DNA of 64,000 nt. It comes from Ornithomonoglobus_A sp045532455 (GTDB taxonomy: Bacteria; Bacillota; Clostridia; UBA1381). A model generated the notes under the pieces. The model worked only from the letters and a program-made list of their open reading frames with translations, was not told the DNA's origin and made no database searches. Within the stretch, counting starts at the first letter, position 1. Each line of letters begins with the position of its first letter. Made by a program: the position numbers and the translations under genes. The stretch spans positions 11,029 through 75,028 of the forward strand of contig JAZSFX010000038.1 in assembly GCA_045532455.1 (NCBI GenBank), written 5' to 3'. Shown here piece after piece: positions 9,447 through 19,262 of this stretch.

Positions 9447-10298
9447 TTATAATTCACCAGCCTTTTTTTGTTTTATTGCACTCAGTGTTTTATTAAGCTC
9501 AGCACCGCCAAGAAATATGTTCATACATATATACAACCAAAGCATAAGAAGAACTACCGCAGTGAGCGAGCCATATACATAACTGTAATTTGAAAAGTAC
9601 TTTATATATACAGAATACACCCACGAAAAGCCTATCCAGCCTACCGCCGAAATAACAGCACCCGGCAGTTGTTTTATAAATGTCAGACCTGTACGCGGCA
9701 GAAATTTATAAAACGATGCGAAAATCAGTGTCAGTATAACCATAAATATCACTATTTTAAAATTCATAAAGATATTAATTAAAGATGCAGTCCACGGAAT
9801 GTAGTTTATTATAAGCTTTTCTATTTTTTCGCCAAAACCGAATACAACCATTGTTGCCACAATCACAAGAATAAAAACAATAGTATAGAACAGTGCAATT
9901 ACTCTTGTTAGTATATACCCCGTACTTTTTTCGGGCGAGTATATTCTGTTAAGTCCCTGATACAGAGAGGTTATGCCCTTGGAAGCAAGCCACAGGGCAG
10001 TTATTGCACTAAGATACGTTGAGCCGCTTCCAACAGTTGATTCGTCAAAAAGCTCCATTGCCACTGATGATATAAAGCTTGCAATTTCGTTTGGCACGTA
10101 CATATATATGAGCGATGTGATATTACTCATATCAAACGGAACAACATACTTTATCAGTGTAAGCATAAGCATAATAAGCGGAATAACAGAAAACACCATA
10201 AAGAACGACGCCTGCGCCGCAAACACACTCACATCGTCCTTTATGCATTTTTGGATAAACTGTATTATTGTATTCCACGTAAATTTAATCTTTTTCAT
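9447..10298 (-). CDS. YihY/BrkB-family inner membrane protein
   Basis: This 283-residue integral membrane protein has about six hydrophobic segments. It carries hallmark residues of the YihY/UPF0761 family: AAQASFFMVFSVIPLIMLML near residue 25, GSTYLSAITALWLASKG near 90, and a C-terminal YSVYIKYFSNYSYVYGSLTAVV. The family was once mislabelled ribonuclease BN. Its function is unsettled and it may be a transporter or membrane-biogenesis protein. It begins two bases after the stop codon of the M18 aminopeptidase gene, so the two are probably translated from one message. Confidence 0.85.
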   Translation of the reverse strand: MKKIKFTWNTIIQFIQKCIKDDVSVFAAQASFFMVFSVIPLIMLMLTLIKYVVPFDMSNITSLIYMYVPNEIASFISSVAMELFDESTVGSGSTYLSAITALWLASKGITSLYQGLNRIYSPEKSTGYILTRVIALFYTIVFILVIVATMVVFGFGEKIEKLIINYIPWTASLINIFMNFKIVIFMVILTLIFASFYKFLPRTGLTFIKQLPGAVISAVGWIGFSWVYSVYIKYFSNYSYVYGSLTAVVLLMLWLYICMNIFLGGAELNKTLSAIKQKKAGEL

Positions 10299-10300
10299 TG

Positions 10301-11707
10301 TTAATTAACTTCGTAAAATGCCATATATGCCTTATATGCCATATATACATCTGCCTTTGCAGTTACCTCGTACGGTGCGTGCATTGATAAAACAGGTACA
10401 CCTGCATCAATAACGTCCATATTAAGATTTGCTACATACTGAGCAATTGTTCCGCCGCCGCCCTCGTCGACTTTACCAAGCTCGCCCGTCTGCCACACAA
10501 CGCCCTTTTGGTCCATTATCCTTGCAATTTGCGATACAAACTCAGCATTGGCATCAGATGAACCTGACTTTCCTCTCGCGCCAGTGAACTTTGTGAATAC
10601 TACCCCGCCATTGCAGAATGATGCATTTTTCTTTTCCCAAACATATTCGTAGCTTGGGTCTACTGCCGCATTTACGTCAGATGAAAGACACGCACTGCCA
10701 GAAATTGTTTTATTAAGTGATGTTAATGAACAATCACCCTTGAGCATTTTGATAAGGCGCGCAACACTCATTTCAAAGAACGCGCTTTGCATTCCTGTGT
10801 TGCCCATTGAGCCTATTTCTTCTTTATCTACAAGAATTGTTATGGCAGTTTTCTTTGGTGCTTTTATATCAAATATACTTTTTATTGCAGTGAAAGCACA
10901 CACTCTGTCGTCCTGACCGTATGCACCTATAAAGCTTTCGTCAAAGCCGATGTTTCTCGCCTTGAATGCCGGTACCATTTCTATCTCTGCAGTCTGGAAA
11001 TCTCTTTCGCACATTCCATACTTTTCGCTCAAATATTTTAAAACTGTAAATTTAACCTTTTCGCTTACGTCAGCATCATTTACGGGTATACCGCCAACAA
11101 GTACATTAAGGTTTTCACCCTCAATGCCCTCTGTCATCTTCTTCGACATTTGCTTAACTGCCAGATGCGGAAGTAAATCAGTTATGCAAAATACAGGCTC
11201 ATCGTCCTTTTCGCCTATCGAAATATTAACCTTTTTACCCTCTTTTGTGTAAACAACACCATGCATAGAGAGCGGAATTGTTGTCCACTGATATTTCTTT
11301 ATTCCGCCATAGTAGTGGGTCTTAAATAAAGCCATATCGTCTGCCTCGTAAAGAGGATTTTGCTTTAGGTCAATTCTTGGCGAGTCAACGTGAGCACCAA
11401 CAATATTTATGCCCTTTTCGATATCATCACTGCCCACGGCAACAAGCATTATACCTTTGCCACGGTTTACTATATATACCTTGTCGCCTGCCTTTAGTGA
11501 GGTTTTGTTTTCTATATTCTCAAAACCATTCTCTTTTGCAAGCTCTATTGTGTATTCCACACATTCGCGCTCTGTTTTACCAATATCCAGAAATTTACGA
11601 TAATCGTTAGAGAGATTATTCATTTCTTTTATTTGGTCTTCGTTTATTACCTCGTAAACGTTTTTTCTTTTGTACGATAGCTCGTCAAATAATTCTTTGT
11701 TTGTCAT
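10301..11707 (-). CDS. M18-family aminopeptidase
   Basis: This is a cytoplasmic zinc metallo-aminopeptidase related to aminopeptidase I and aspartyl aminopeptidase, which trims N-terminal residues from peptides. The 468 residues include the metal ligands of the family: GAHVDSPR, the bridging aspartate of YGQDDRV, the catalytic VDKEEIGSMG, and the C-terminal SMHAPYEV histidine. I chose the second ATG (11707) because AAAGGA then sits about 8 bases upstream. The first ATG at 11713 would touch it. The 5' side holds the palindromic element between this gene and argS. Confidence 0.88.
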   Translation of the reverse strand: MTNKELFDELSYKRKNVYEVINEDQIKEMNNLSNDYRKFLDIGKTERECVEYTIELAKENGFENIENKTSLKAGDKVYIVNRGKGIMLVAVGSDDIEKGINIVGAHVDSPRIDLKQNPLYEADDMALFKTHYYGGIKKYQWTTIPLSMHGVVYTKEGKKVNISIGEKDDEPVFCITDLLPHLAVKQMSKKMTEGIEGENLNVLVGGIPVNDADVSEKVKFTVLKYLSEKYGMCERDFQTAEIEMVPAFKARNIGFDESFIGAYGQDDRVCAFTAIKSIFDIKAPKKTAITILVDKEEIGSMGNTGMQSAFFEMSVARLIKMLKGDCSLTSLNKTISGSACLSSDVNAAVDPSYEYVWEKKNASFCNGGVVFTKFTGARGKSGSSDANAEFVSQIARIMDQKGVVWQTGELGKVDEGGGGTIAQYVANLNMDVIDAGVPVLSMHAPYEVTAKADVYMAYKAYMAFYEVN

Positions 11708-11731
11708 ATCCATTTCCTTTCATTTCCTCAA

Positions 11732-11866
11732 CACACGAAAAGTGGCGAGATGGGCAATTTGCCATAGCCTAAATCTTCTTAAAAATTGTTCAGGTCGTCG
11801 CTTTGATGTGTGGGTGCTGTATCGGGTATACCGCCCCACACGAAAAAGTGGCGAGATGGGCAATTT
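11732..11866. repeat. Direct repeat of about 30 bp flanking the 11.8-kb palindrome
   Basis: The same ~30-base sequence, beginning CACACGAAA and ending GATGGGCAATTT, occurs at 11732-11760 and again at 11837-11866. The only difference is one A in an A run. The first copy looks like an extra right arm of the palindromic element at 11773-11875, left by duplication or slippage. Confidence 0.75.
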
Positions 11867-11875
11867 TAAAAAGAT
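11773..11875. repeat. Intergenic palindromic element, copy 1
   Basis: The ends pair imperfectly over about 45 bases. ATCTTCTTAAAAATTGTTCA on the left faces TGGGCAATTTTAAAAAGAT on the right, and the inner TGTGTGGG faces CCCCACAC. The right end touches the argS stop codon. Copies with the same end motifs are at 40119-40218 and 53175-53275. It resembles ERIC/REP-style non-coding intergenic palindromes, and the family is not one I recognise. Confidence 0.65.
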
Positions 11876-13576
11876 TTACATGCTTTCTACCGTCTCTATT
11901 CCCAATAGATACAGAGCACTCTTTATGACTCTGCATGTTACATCAACTATTGCAAGTCTTGCCTTTTTAACTTCGATATCCACGTCGTCCTTTAATATAG
12001 GATTGGTGTTATAGAATTTATTGAATGCCTTTGTAAGATTGGTAACGTATCTGTTTATATAGAACGGTTCATTTTTCTCAGCTGCACTTATTATAGCCTC
12101 ACCGAATGAATTTATATGCTTAATAAGTGAATATTCCTCATCGGAGGTTGCTTTTGACATATCTGCATTGCTGTAGTCTATGTCTTTTGCACGACGCAGA
12201 ATGCTCTTACCTCTTGCATATCCGTACTGACAATACGGTGCACTCTCGCCCTCAAAGTCGAGCATTGTTTCCCACGAGAATACAATATCCTTTTCACGCG
12301 AATTTTTTAAGAATGTATATAAAATTGCGCCTATGCCAATCTTTTTAGCCTTTTCGTCGATATCCTCCATATCAGGATTGTTTTCTACTATTATTGCCTT
12401 TGTTTTGTCGATGGACTCATTTAAGACATCCTCTAAGAATACAACATCACCATTTCGGGTTGACATACTCTTGCCCGGGAGTTTAACAAGACCAAAGCCT
12501 ACGTGCTCACAGTTTTTGCTCCATTCCCAGCCTGCTCTTTGCATTGTTGCAAAAATCTGCTTGAAGTGCAGTGATTGCGGAGTACCAACAACGTATATGT
12601 TTTTATCAAAGTTATATGTTCTGTGGCGATAAAGTGCTGCGGCAATATCACGTGTTGCGTAAATCGTTGCACCGTCTGATTTTAGTATTATGCAAGGCGG
12701 CATATTTAAATCACTCAAATCAACAACCTGAGCACCGTCGCTTTCTACAAGCAGTTTTGCGTCTCTTAAAAGGTCAACAACCTCGTCCATTTTATCGGAA
12801 TAGAACGCCTCACCGTTATATGAATCGAACTTTACGCCAAGCATTTCGTAAACGCGTTTGAATTCTACAAGTGAAATATCTTTAAAGTATGTCCAGAGTG
12901 CAGTAGTTTCCTCGTCGCCATCCTCCAACAATTTAAAGTATTCTCTTGCCTCGTCCTCGAGTGCGCCATTTTCCTTTGCTTCGTCGTGGAATTTTACGTA
13001 TATCTTAAGAAGCTCGTTTATGGGGTCTTTTTCGATAACCTCTTTAACACCCCATCTTTTGTATGCACTTATAAGCTTACCAAACTGTGTGCCCCAGTCG
13101 CCTAAGTGGTTTAGCGATTGAACATTGTAACCAAGATATTTATATATTCTTGCAAGTGAGTTACCAACCGCAGTTGAGAATAAATGTCCTATATGAAACG
13201 GTTTTGCAATATTAGGTGATGAATATTCCACAAGAACGGTCTTTCCGTTACCAAGTGTTGATTTACCCCAATCCTCGCCCGCATTTTTTACATTGTTTAT
13301 AACTTCGCTCTCGTATTTTGCTCTGTTAAAGAAGAAGTTTAAGTATCCGCCTACTGCTTCTACTTTTTCAAGGTTTTCGTCTTCTTTAAACTTCTCGCAA
13401 AGCTCCTCGGCTATAATGGGCGGTGCTTTACGCATTGTCTTTGCCAACACAAAGCAAGGGAATGCTAAATCGCCCATTTTTTCTTCGGGTGGAGTTTCCA
13501 ATACCTTTTCCACCGCTTCTTTTTCAAGCTCGGTAAGCTCTGTTATTTTTTCGGTAACATATTGCTTAAAATCCAT
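11876..13576 (-). CDS. argS: Arginyl-tRNA synthetase
   Basis: This class I aminoacyl-tRNA synthetase charges tRNA-Arg. The 566 residues carry the N-terminal Add-1 domain, the HIGH-type motif in SPNIAKPFHIGHLFSTAVG (about residue 130), a KMSKS-like MSTRNGDVVFLEDVL, and a C-terminal DALR anticodon-binding domain ending near LYLLGIETVESM. The ribosome-binding site GGAGGAAGAAAGTAA precedes ATG 13576. There is no T-box leader: the 89-base gap to ppa shows no conserved T-box sequence. Confidence 0.97.
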   Translation of the reverse strand: MDFKQYVTEKITELTELEKEAVEKVLETPPEEKMGDLAFPCFVLAKTMRKAPPIIAEELCEKFKEDENLEKVEAVGGYLNFFFNRAKYESEVINNVKNAGEDWGKSTLGNGKTVLVEYSSPNIAKPFHIGHLFSTAVGNSLARIYKYLGYNVQSLNHLGDWGTQFGKLISAYKRWGVKEVIEKDPINELLKIYVKFHDEAKENGALEDEAREYFKLLEDGDEETTALWTYFKDISLVEFKRVYEMLGVKFDSYNGEAFYSDKMDEVVDLLRDAKLLVESDGAQVVDLSDLNMPPCIILKSDGATIYATRDIAAALYRHRTYNFDKNIYVVGTPQSLHFKQIFATMQRAGWEWSKNCEHVGFGLVKLPGKSMSTRNGDVVFLEDVLNESIDKTKAIIVENNPDMEDIDEKAKKIGIGAILYTFLKNSREKDIVFSWETMLDFEGESAPYCQYGYARGKSILRRAKDIDYSNADMSKATSDEEYSLIKHINSFGEAIISAAEKNEPFYINRYVTNLTKAFNKFYNTNPILKDDVDIEVKKARLAIVDVTCRVIKSALYLLGIETVESM

Positions 13577-13665
13577 TTACTTTCTTCCTCCGATTTTTAT
13601 ATGTTCTAAATTACATAATTATAAACTCATTCAGCAGGAGCAAGCTCCTGGTCTACGATTTTGAT

Positions 13666-14199
13666 TTATTTACAAAAGTTTTCTATATAGTTATCAATAG
13701 CTTTATCAATTATTTTAAGTGCTGTTTCTCTGTCGCTTACTTCGTTTACTGCAGTTTCCTTGTGTTCGAGATTTTTATAAACCTTAAAGAAATGACTCAT
13801 TTCCGCAAAAACGTGTTTTGGAAGCTCACTTATATCCTTGTACACATTGTAGTTAGGGTCGTTAAACGGAATTGCAATAATCTTTTCGTCGTTACGTCCG
13901 TTATCTATCATCGAAATAACGCCTATTGGGTATGCGCGCACAAGCGTCATAGGCTCAATCTGTTCAGAGCAAAGCAAAAGCACGTCAAGCGGGTCGTTAT
14001 CGTCGCCATAGGTGCGCGGAATAAATCCGTAGTTTGCAGGATAGTGAGTTGATGTATGCAGAATTCTATCCAGCATCAAATAACCTGATTCTTTATCCAA
14101 CTCATATTTCTTCTTGCTGCCTTTTGAAATCTCTATAACACAAATAAAATCCTCTGCGTGTATTCTTCTTGGCGAAATATCGTGCCATACATTAGACAT
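13666..14199 (-). CDS. ppa: Inorganic pyrophosphatase (family I)
   Basis: This soluble enzyme hydrolyses pyrophosphate to two phosphates and pulls biosynthetic reactions forward. The 177-residue length is normal for family I. The metal-binding signature YGDDNDPLDVLLL (D-x-D-P-x-D) is visible around residues 60-75, with the upstream ISKGSKKKYELDKESG substrate-binding segment and YPANYGFIPRT. GAGGAG lies before ATG 14199. The gene is followed by argS on the same strand after 89 bases, which include a 7-bp CAGGAGC/GCTCCTG hairpin without a T run. Confidence 0.95.
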   Translation of the reverse strand: MSNVWHDISPRRIHAEDFICVIEISKGSKKKYELDKESGYLMLDRILHTSTHYPANYGFIPRTYGDDNDPLDVLLLCSEQIEPMTLVRAYPIGVISMIDNGRNDEKIIAIPFNDPNYNVYKDISELPKHVFAEMSHFFKVYKNLEHKETAVNEVSDRETALKIIDKAIDNYIENFCK

Positions 14200-14290
14200 A
14201 TTACCAGCTCCTCATATGATATTAATTTTGTACCTATAAATTATACACCAAATCCCTTAAAATGTCAACGTTTTGCCCATTCAAAAAGAC

Positions 14291-14333
14291 AAAAAAACAA
14301 GAAATCGTCAAACAATTTAACAATTTCTTGTTT
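14291..14333 (-). terminator. Intrinsic terminator downstream of the HtrA gene
   Basis: An 11-bp stem (14295-14305 with 14323-14333) reads AAACAAGAAAT/ATTTCTTGTTT. On the minus strand it is followed by seven T. It lies about 95 bases after the protease stop codon. Confidence 0.7.
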
Positions 14334-14428
14334 ATTGGGGGTTACCCTTACCCGTGGTAAAGGTAAAGGTTTATGAAAAAATGATGTTTTGTCGACTATT
14401 TTCCGACTTAAAGCTTATAAGCTATAAT

Positions 14429-15640
14429 TTATTTACTCTCCGTAAGCTTTACATTAACTTCTTTGGTTTCGCCATCATGTACTACCTTAAAGAGCATAGT
14501 GTCTCCTGGCTTTTTCTTATCACGAAGCTCATTGATTTCGGCAGTAGTCTTAACCTTTTCGCCATCAACAGAAACTATAATGTCTCCTACTTCGAGACCT
14601 GCTTTCTCAGCTCCGCTACCCTCTGTTACCTCTGCTATAAACATACCGTACATAGTTTCCTGTATGGCTATTCCAACCAGCGGTCTACCCGTAACATATC
14701 CCTCGTTCATAAGGTCGTCTATAATCGGTTTTGCTTCGGATATTGCAATGGCAAAGCCCATTCCCTCAACACCTGTTGTTGAAAGCTTAACGGAGTTTAT
14801 ACCCACAACCTCACCGAATTGGTTTATCAGAGCACCGCCACTGTTACCGTTGTTGATTGCGGCGTCGGTCTGTAAAAGGTTGTATGTTCTGTCCTCGATG
14901 GTCATAGTTCTGTTTACTGCACTTATTATACCTGCAGTAACCGAGCCACTGAATTCCATACCCATAGGGTTACCTATTGCAACTGCAAGCTCGCCTACCT
15001 GAACTGTAGTTGAGTCGCCAAGAGTTGCAACTGTTAAGTCTACGTCTGTTTTTATTTTTAATACTGCAAGGTCAGTTTTTGAATCTGCACCCACAAGCTC
15101 TGCACTTATTTCTTCACCTGTGTTTAGTATAACAGATATTTCGCTTGCATTTTCTATAACGTGTTGGTTTGTAACAATATAACCCTTGTCGCTTATTATA
15201 ATTCCCGAGCCGCTGCCCTGTTCAACAAGACTATCGTTATCTCCTGACGGACCGTAGTAATAGTATCTGCCTGTGAACGGGTCGTAAACTCTTTGTCCCT
15301 GAACTTTTGCCTTGTTAATAACTCCGACAACGCTTGGACCTACCTTTTCGGCAATTTCGGGAATTGTTAATACCTTTTTACCAAGCTTATACGAAGCAAG
15401 TGCCGGACTTTCTGCATCAGTACTTGGTTGTGCTACCTGTTGTGTTGATACATTTGAAGTATTGTTTATGCCTGCCTTATTGTTATATGCAACAAAACCC
15501 ACGCTAAAAGCACCCGCGGTTAATGCACTCGATAAAACCGACGCAACAAGTGCTGTTGCAAACGGTCTTTTCTTTTTCTCTTTCTTTTTAGCGTCATATA
15601 TAATCATACCGGTTGAATTTGTGTATGGATATTTTTTCAT
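14429..15640 (-). CDS. HtrA/DegP-type membrane-anchored serine protease
   Basis: This 403-residue quality-control protease is anchored by one N-terminal membrane segment (about residues 25-50) after a short basic cytoplasmic tail. The trypsin-like domain shows the catalytic triad: His in VTNQHV (about 158), Asp in SKTDLAVLK (about 190) and Ser in NNGNSGGAL (about 266). One PDZ domain follows (GLEVGDIIVSVDGEKV). Membrane-anchored HtrA proteins of Bacillota degrade misfolded exported proteins under envelope stress. The start follows AGGAGGAATTTAAA. A long non-coding region shared with divergent metF lies upstream. No CssR-like box was identified. Confidence 0.94.
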   Translation of the reverse strand: MKKYPYTNSTGMIIYDAKKKEKKKRPFATALVASVLSSALTAGAFSVGFVAYNNKAGINNTSNVSTQQVAQPSTDAESPALASYKLGKKVLTIPEIAEKVGPSVVGVINKAKVQGQRVYDPFTGRYYYYGPSGDNDSLVEQGSGSGIIISDKGYIVTNQHVIENASEISVILNTGEEISAELVGADSKTDLAVLKIKTDVDLTVATLGDSTTVQVGELAVAIGNPMGMEFSGSVTAGIISAVNRTMTIEDRTYNLLQTDAAINNGNSGGALINQFGEVVGINSVKLSTTGVEGMGFAIAISEAKPIIDDLMNEGYVTGRPLVGIAIQETMYGMFIAEVTEGSGAEKAGLEVGDIIVSVDGEKVKTTAEINELRDKKKPGDTMLFKVVHDGETKEVNVKLTESK

Positions 15641-15942
15641 TTTAAATTCCTCCTGTAATTAATTTTGTCATTTTATGTTTTTATTATACAACACACTTTT
15701 TAAGTGCATATTAATTGTCAATTAATATTCTGTAACTTATTTTTTAATAAAATATTAATGGTACTCTGTAGTATAAAAAATAATTTGTAACACTATTATA
15801 CTCCCCTTTTTTATGTTTTGTCAATCAATAAAATAAAATTTACAGTATCTTAATAATTATCTTTTGGTGTTAAATACTTGCAATTTTCGATATTTGGGTG
15901 TATAATTGAATTTATGATAATAAATATACGAGGTGTTAATTA
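15641..15942. other. Divergent intergenic region between the HtrA gene and metF
   Basis: This 302-base, very AT-rich region carries the ribosome-binding sites of both genes and the metF promoter. On the minus strand a TATAAT-like -10 lies near 15680. The nearest TTGACA is 27 bases upstream, too far for a standard promoter. No SAM, T-box or cobalamin riboswitch was recognised before metF. Confidence 0.5.
15878..15906 (+). promoter_or_regulatory. metF promoter
   Basis: TTGCAA at 15878-15883 and TATAAT at 15901-15906 are 17 bases apart. Transcription would start about 30 bases before the ATG, leaving no room for a riboswitch. Confidence 0.75.
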
Positions 15943-16806
15943 ATGTACATAAAGGATATATTCAAAAACAGACGCTCAGTCTATTCATTTGAAGTGTTTC
16001 CGCCAAAAAAGGCAACAGGCTTTGAGGCAGTTAAGGAAACTGTAAAAACACTTTCGTCGATGCCAATAGACTATATGAGTGTAACATACGGTGCAGGAGG
16101 CTCAACCTCAAAAAGCACTCCCGATGTTGCTGATTTTATAGAAAATGAATGTGGTATGACATCATTGGCGCATCTTACCTGTATATCCTCCGACAAAGCA
16201 CAGATAAAATCAATTCTTGATGATTTAAAGTCAAAGGGAATAGAGAATATTTTAGCACTGAGAGGCGATATTCCAAAAGATAGCCCCATAACAACAGATT
16301 ACAAGTACGCGTGCGACCTTATTAGCGAAATAAAAAGCTATGGCAATTTTTGCGTTGGAGGTGCCTGCTATCCCGAAATGCACCCCGATTCCGAAAATAT
16401 GGAAAAGGATATAGAAAATCTTAAAATAAAGGCAGATTGCGGTTGTGATTTTTTTGTTACGCAGATGTTCTTTGATAACGACAGATTTTATGATTTCAGA
16501 AACAAATTGCAACAAAAGGGCATTAATCTTCCCATAACTGCGGGGATTATGCCGCTTACAAATGCAGGACAGATTGAGCGTATGTGTCTTTTATCGGGCG
16601 GTGCGTCTATGCCGTCTAAGTTCACGCGTATGTTTGCACGCTACGAGCACAATCCCGAAGCACTAAAGCAGGCAGGTGTTGCATATGCCATTGACCAGAT
16701 TACAGAACTACTCTCTAATGATATTAACGGTATACACCTCTATACAATGAACAAGAGTGAGGTGGCACAGAAAATAACCGATATTGTTAATCCGTTATTT
16801 GATTAA
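15943..16806 (+). CDS. metF: 5,10-methylenetetrahydrofolate reductase
   Basis: MetF reduces methylene-THF to methyl-THF, the methyl donor for methionine synthase. The 287-residue flavoprotein barrel starts with the family motif YSFEVFPPKK. It also has SVTYGAGGST, HLTCISSDK, LALRGDIPKD and the FFVTQMFFDNDRFYDF segment. metH starts 21 bases downstream, so the pair supplies and uses methyl-THF from one operon. GAGGTG lies before the ATG. Confidence 0.96.
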   Translation: MYIKDIFKNRRSVYSFEVFPPKKATGFEAVKETVKTLSSMPIDYMSVTYGAGGSTSKSTPDVADFIENECGMTSLAHLTCISSDKAQIKSILDDLKSKGIENILALRGDIPKDSPITTDYKYACDLISEIKSYGNFCVGGACYPEMHPDSENMEKDIENLKIKADCGCDFFVTQMFFDNDRFYDFRNKLQQKGINLPITAGIMPLTNAGQIERMCLLSGGASMPSKFTRMFARYEHNPEALKQAGVAYAIDQITELLSNDINGIHLYTMNKSEVAQKITDIVNPLFD

Positions 16807-16827
16807 ATCTAAAGAGGTGATTTTCAT

Positions 16828-19221
16828 ATGAGCATAAAAGATATACTTGGGGAACAGATTTTGTTTTTTGATGGCGGTATGGGAACTGTACTGCAAAAGC
16901 TCGGTATGAAGGGCGGAGAAATTCCCGAGCTGTTAAACTTAAAAAATCCCGAGATGATTTTAAAAATACATAAAGAGTATATTGACGCAGGAGCTGATAT
17001 TATAACAACCAACTCTTTTGGCGCCAATCCCTTAAAATTAAAGGAGCACTGCACCCAAGATATTGTTGATGCGTCTGTTAAAATAGCAAAACAAGCAGCC
17101 AATGAGGCATCAAAAAAGGTTTTTGTGGCTTTTGATATCGGCCCTACAGGTAAGCTTCTTGAGCCTTTGGGAAATCTCAGCTTTGACGCAGCTTACGATA
17201 GCTTTAAAACGATTGCAGTTGCTGCCAAAAAAAGCGGTGCTGACCTTGTTATAATCGAAACGATGTCTGATACCCTGGAGGCAAAGGCGGCAGTTTTAGC
17301 GGTTAAGGAAAATACCGATTTACCCGTGTTCTGTACAATGACTTTTGATGAGAGCTCTAAAACTCTTACAGGTGCCGACCCCGTTATTATGTGCGCAATA
17401 CTTGAGGGATTGGGTGCTGATTGTATTGGTATAAACTGCGGACTTGGTCCACGTGCTATTTATCCTATGATGCAAAAACTCTCGGAAGTTTCGTCAATTC
17501 CAATAATGGCGCAGCCGAATGCAGGGTTACCCAAAATTGTTGACCAAAAAACCGTATACGACGTAACACCCGAAATTTTTGCAAAGGAATGCGAAAAAAT
17601 TGCAATGCTTGGTGTGAGTGTTCTTGGCGGATGCTGCGGTACAACTCCCGAGCATATTAAAGAACTTGTTCTTGCTTGCAAAAAATACAAGCCCTTTGTA
17701 GAAAAAAAGGAGCACACTATTGTATGCTCATATTCAAAGGCTGTATTTTTAGGCGAAAGACCCGTTATTATAGGCGAGCGAATAAACCCCACAGGCAAGA
17801 AAAAATTTCGTGAAGCATTATGTAACAACGATATAGACTATATATTAAACGAGGCATTTGCTCAGGAGGAGGCAGGCGCTCATATACTTGACGTAAACGT
17901 AGGTCTGCCTGAGATTGACGAGTGCAAAACCATGGAAACTGTTATAAAGGCAGTTTCGTCATCGGTTAATCTTCCTTTGCAGATAGATAGCTCCGACCCA
18001 AAAACCATAGAACGAGCGCTTAGAATATATAACGGTAAACCGATGATAAATTCCGTAAACGGTAAAGCTGAAAATATGGAAGCAATACTGCCTATTGTAA
18101 AAAAATACGGTGGTGTGCTTGTTGGGTTGTGTCTTGACGAAAACGGTATACCGCCCACTGCTGAGGGACGCTTTGAAATTGCTAAAAAGATTGCAGACAA
18201 AGCTATGTCTTACGGAATTGATAAAAAAGAGCTTGTTATGGACGCACTCACTCTTACAATAAGCGCTCAGCAACAGGAAAGTGCGCAAACTATCAAAGCA
18301 CTTAAAATGATAAAGGATAACTTAGGAATTAAAACTGTTTTAGGTGTTTCTAACATATCCTTTGGCTTACCGCGCAGAGAACTTATAAACAGTACATTCT
18401 TTGCACTTGCATTAAACAATGGTCTTGATGCGTGTATTATAAACCCGTGTGCTGACAGTATGATGAACACATACCGTTCTTACCTTGCACTCACGGGTTA
18501 TGACGAAAACTGTGCAGAATATATCGAAAATTATGCTAATACAAAAGCGCAGACAACTGTAATTTCGACGCAATCCGAAGCTGAGCAAAAGAACGAGGAA
18601 AATGCTTTGTTTAATATAATAGTAAAAGGCTTAAAGGACCAATCCTACAAGGAAACATGTGAAATGCTAAAAACCCACGAGCCGATGGATATTATAAACA
18701 ACACACTCATAAAAGCTCTTGACGTTGTAGGAAAAGGCTTTGAGAGCGGAAAAATGTTTTTGCCGCAGCTTATGATGAGTGCGCAGACAGTTAAAAATTC
18801 CTTTGAGGCAATAAAAGAGCATATTAAAAAGAGCGGAAAGCAATCAGAGAGCAAGGGAAAAATTGTAATAGCCACAGTAAAGGGTGATATACACGATATT
18901 GGCAAGAATATTGTTAAAGTATTGCTCGAAAATTACGGATACACCGTGATTGATTTAGGAAAAGATGTTCCGCCGCAGACAGTAGTTGAAACACTTAAAA
19001 AGGAAGATGTACACTTATGCGGACTAAGCGCACTTATGACAACTACGGTTGTGGGTATGGAGGAAACTATAAAAGCAATCCGCAAAGAAAATCTTGACGT
19101 TAAGGTTTTTGTAGGCGGTGCGGTATTGAACGAGGAATATGCCAATATGATTGGTGCGGACAAGTATTGTCGTGATGCTCTTGGTGCAGTCAAATATGCA
19201 AATGAGTATTTTTCAAAATAG
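16828..19221 (+). CDS. metH: Cobalamin-dependent methionine synthase, short form without reactivation domain
   Basis: MetH moves the methyl group of methyl-THF through cobalamin to homocysteine. The 797 residues hold the homocysteine barrel (1-295, zinc Cys in GINCGLG near 204 and GGCCGTTPEH near 268), the pterin-binding barrel (about 310-560, ERINPTGKK and DVNVGLPEI), the cobalamin cap (about 585-675) and the B12 Rossmann domain. The last has GDIHDIGKN near 686-694, whose His is the lower cobalt ligand. Enteric MetH has about 1,230 residues, and the missing part is the C-terminal AdoMet/flavodoxin reactivation domain. Such short forms need a separate activator. A candidate lies at 28709-30022. 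It shares an operon with metF. Confidence 0.95.
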   Translation: MSIKDILGEQILFFDGGMGTVLQKLGMKGGEIPELLNLKNPEMILKIHKEYIDAGADIITTNSFGANPLKLKEHCTQDIVDASVKIAKQAANEASKKVFVAFDIGPTGKLLEPLGNLSFDAAYDSFKTIAVAAKKSGADLVIIETMSDTLEAKAAVLAVKENTDLPVFCTMTFDESSKTLTGADPVIMCAILEGLGADCIGINCGLGPRAIYPMMQKLSEVSSIPIMAQPNAGLPKIVDQKTVYDVTPEIFAKECEKIAMLGVSVLGGCCGTTPEHIKELVLACKKYKPFVEKKEHTIVCSYSKAVFLGERPVIIGERINPTGKKKFREALCNNDIDYILNEAFAQEEAGAHILDVNVGLPEIDECKTMETVIKAVSSSVNLPLQIDSSDPKTIERALRIYNGKPMINSVNGKAENMEAILPIVKKYGGVLVGLCLDENGIPPTAEGRFEIAKKIADKAMSYGIDKKELVMDALTLTISAQQQESAQTIKALKMIKDNLGIKTVLGVSNISFGLPRRELINSTFFALALNNGLDACIINPCADSMMNTYRSYLALTGYDENCAEYIENYANTKAQTTVISTQSEAEQKNEENALFNIIVKGLKDQSYKETCEMLKTHEPMDIINNTLIKALDVVGKGFESGKMFLPQLMMSAQTVKNSFEAIKEHIKKSGKQSESKGKIVIATVKGDIHDIGKNIVKVLLENYGYTVIDLGKDVPPQTVVETLKKEDVHLCGLSALMTTTVVGMEETIKAIRKENLDVKVFVGGAVLNEEYANMIGADKYCRDALGAVKYANEYFSK

Positions 19222-19262
19222 AAGTATCAATTAAAATTTTTCAAATATTTTTTTAAAAACTA

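Noticed and set aside
13577..13665. Possible T-box leader for argS (and likewise for ileS at 62520-62552)
   Set aside because: The gaps are too short (89 and 33 bases) and contain no conserved T-box sequence.
15641..15942. Possible SAM or cobalamin riboswitch before metF-metH
   Set aside because: The metF promoter leaves only about 30 nt of leader, and none of the conserved riboswitch cores are present.
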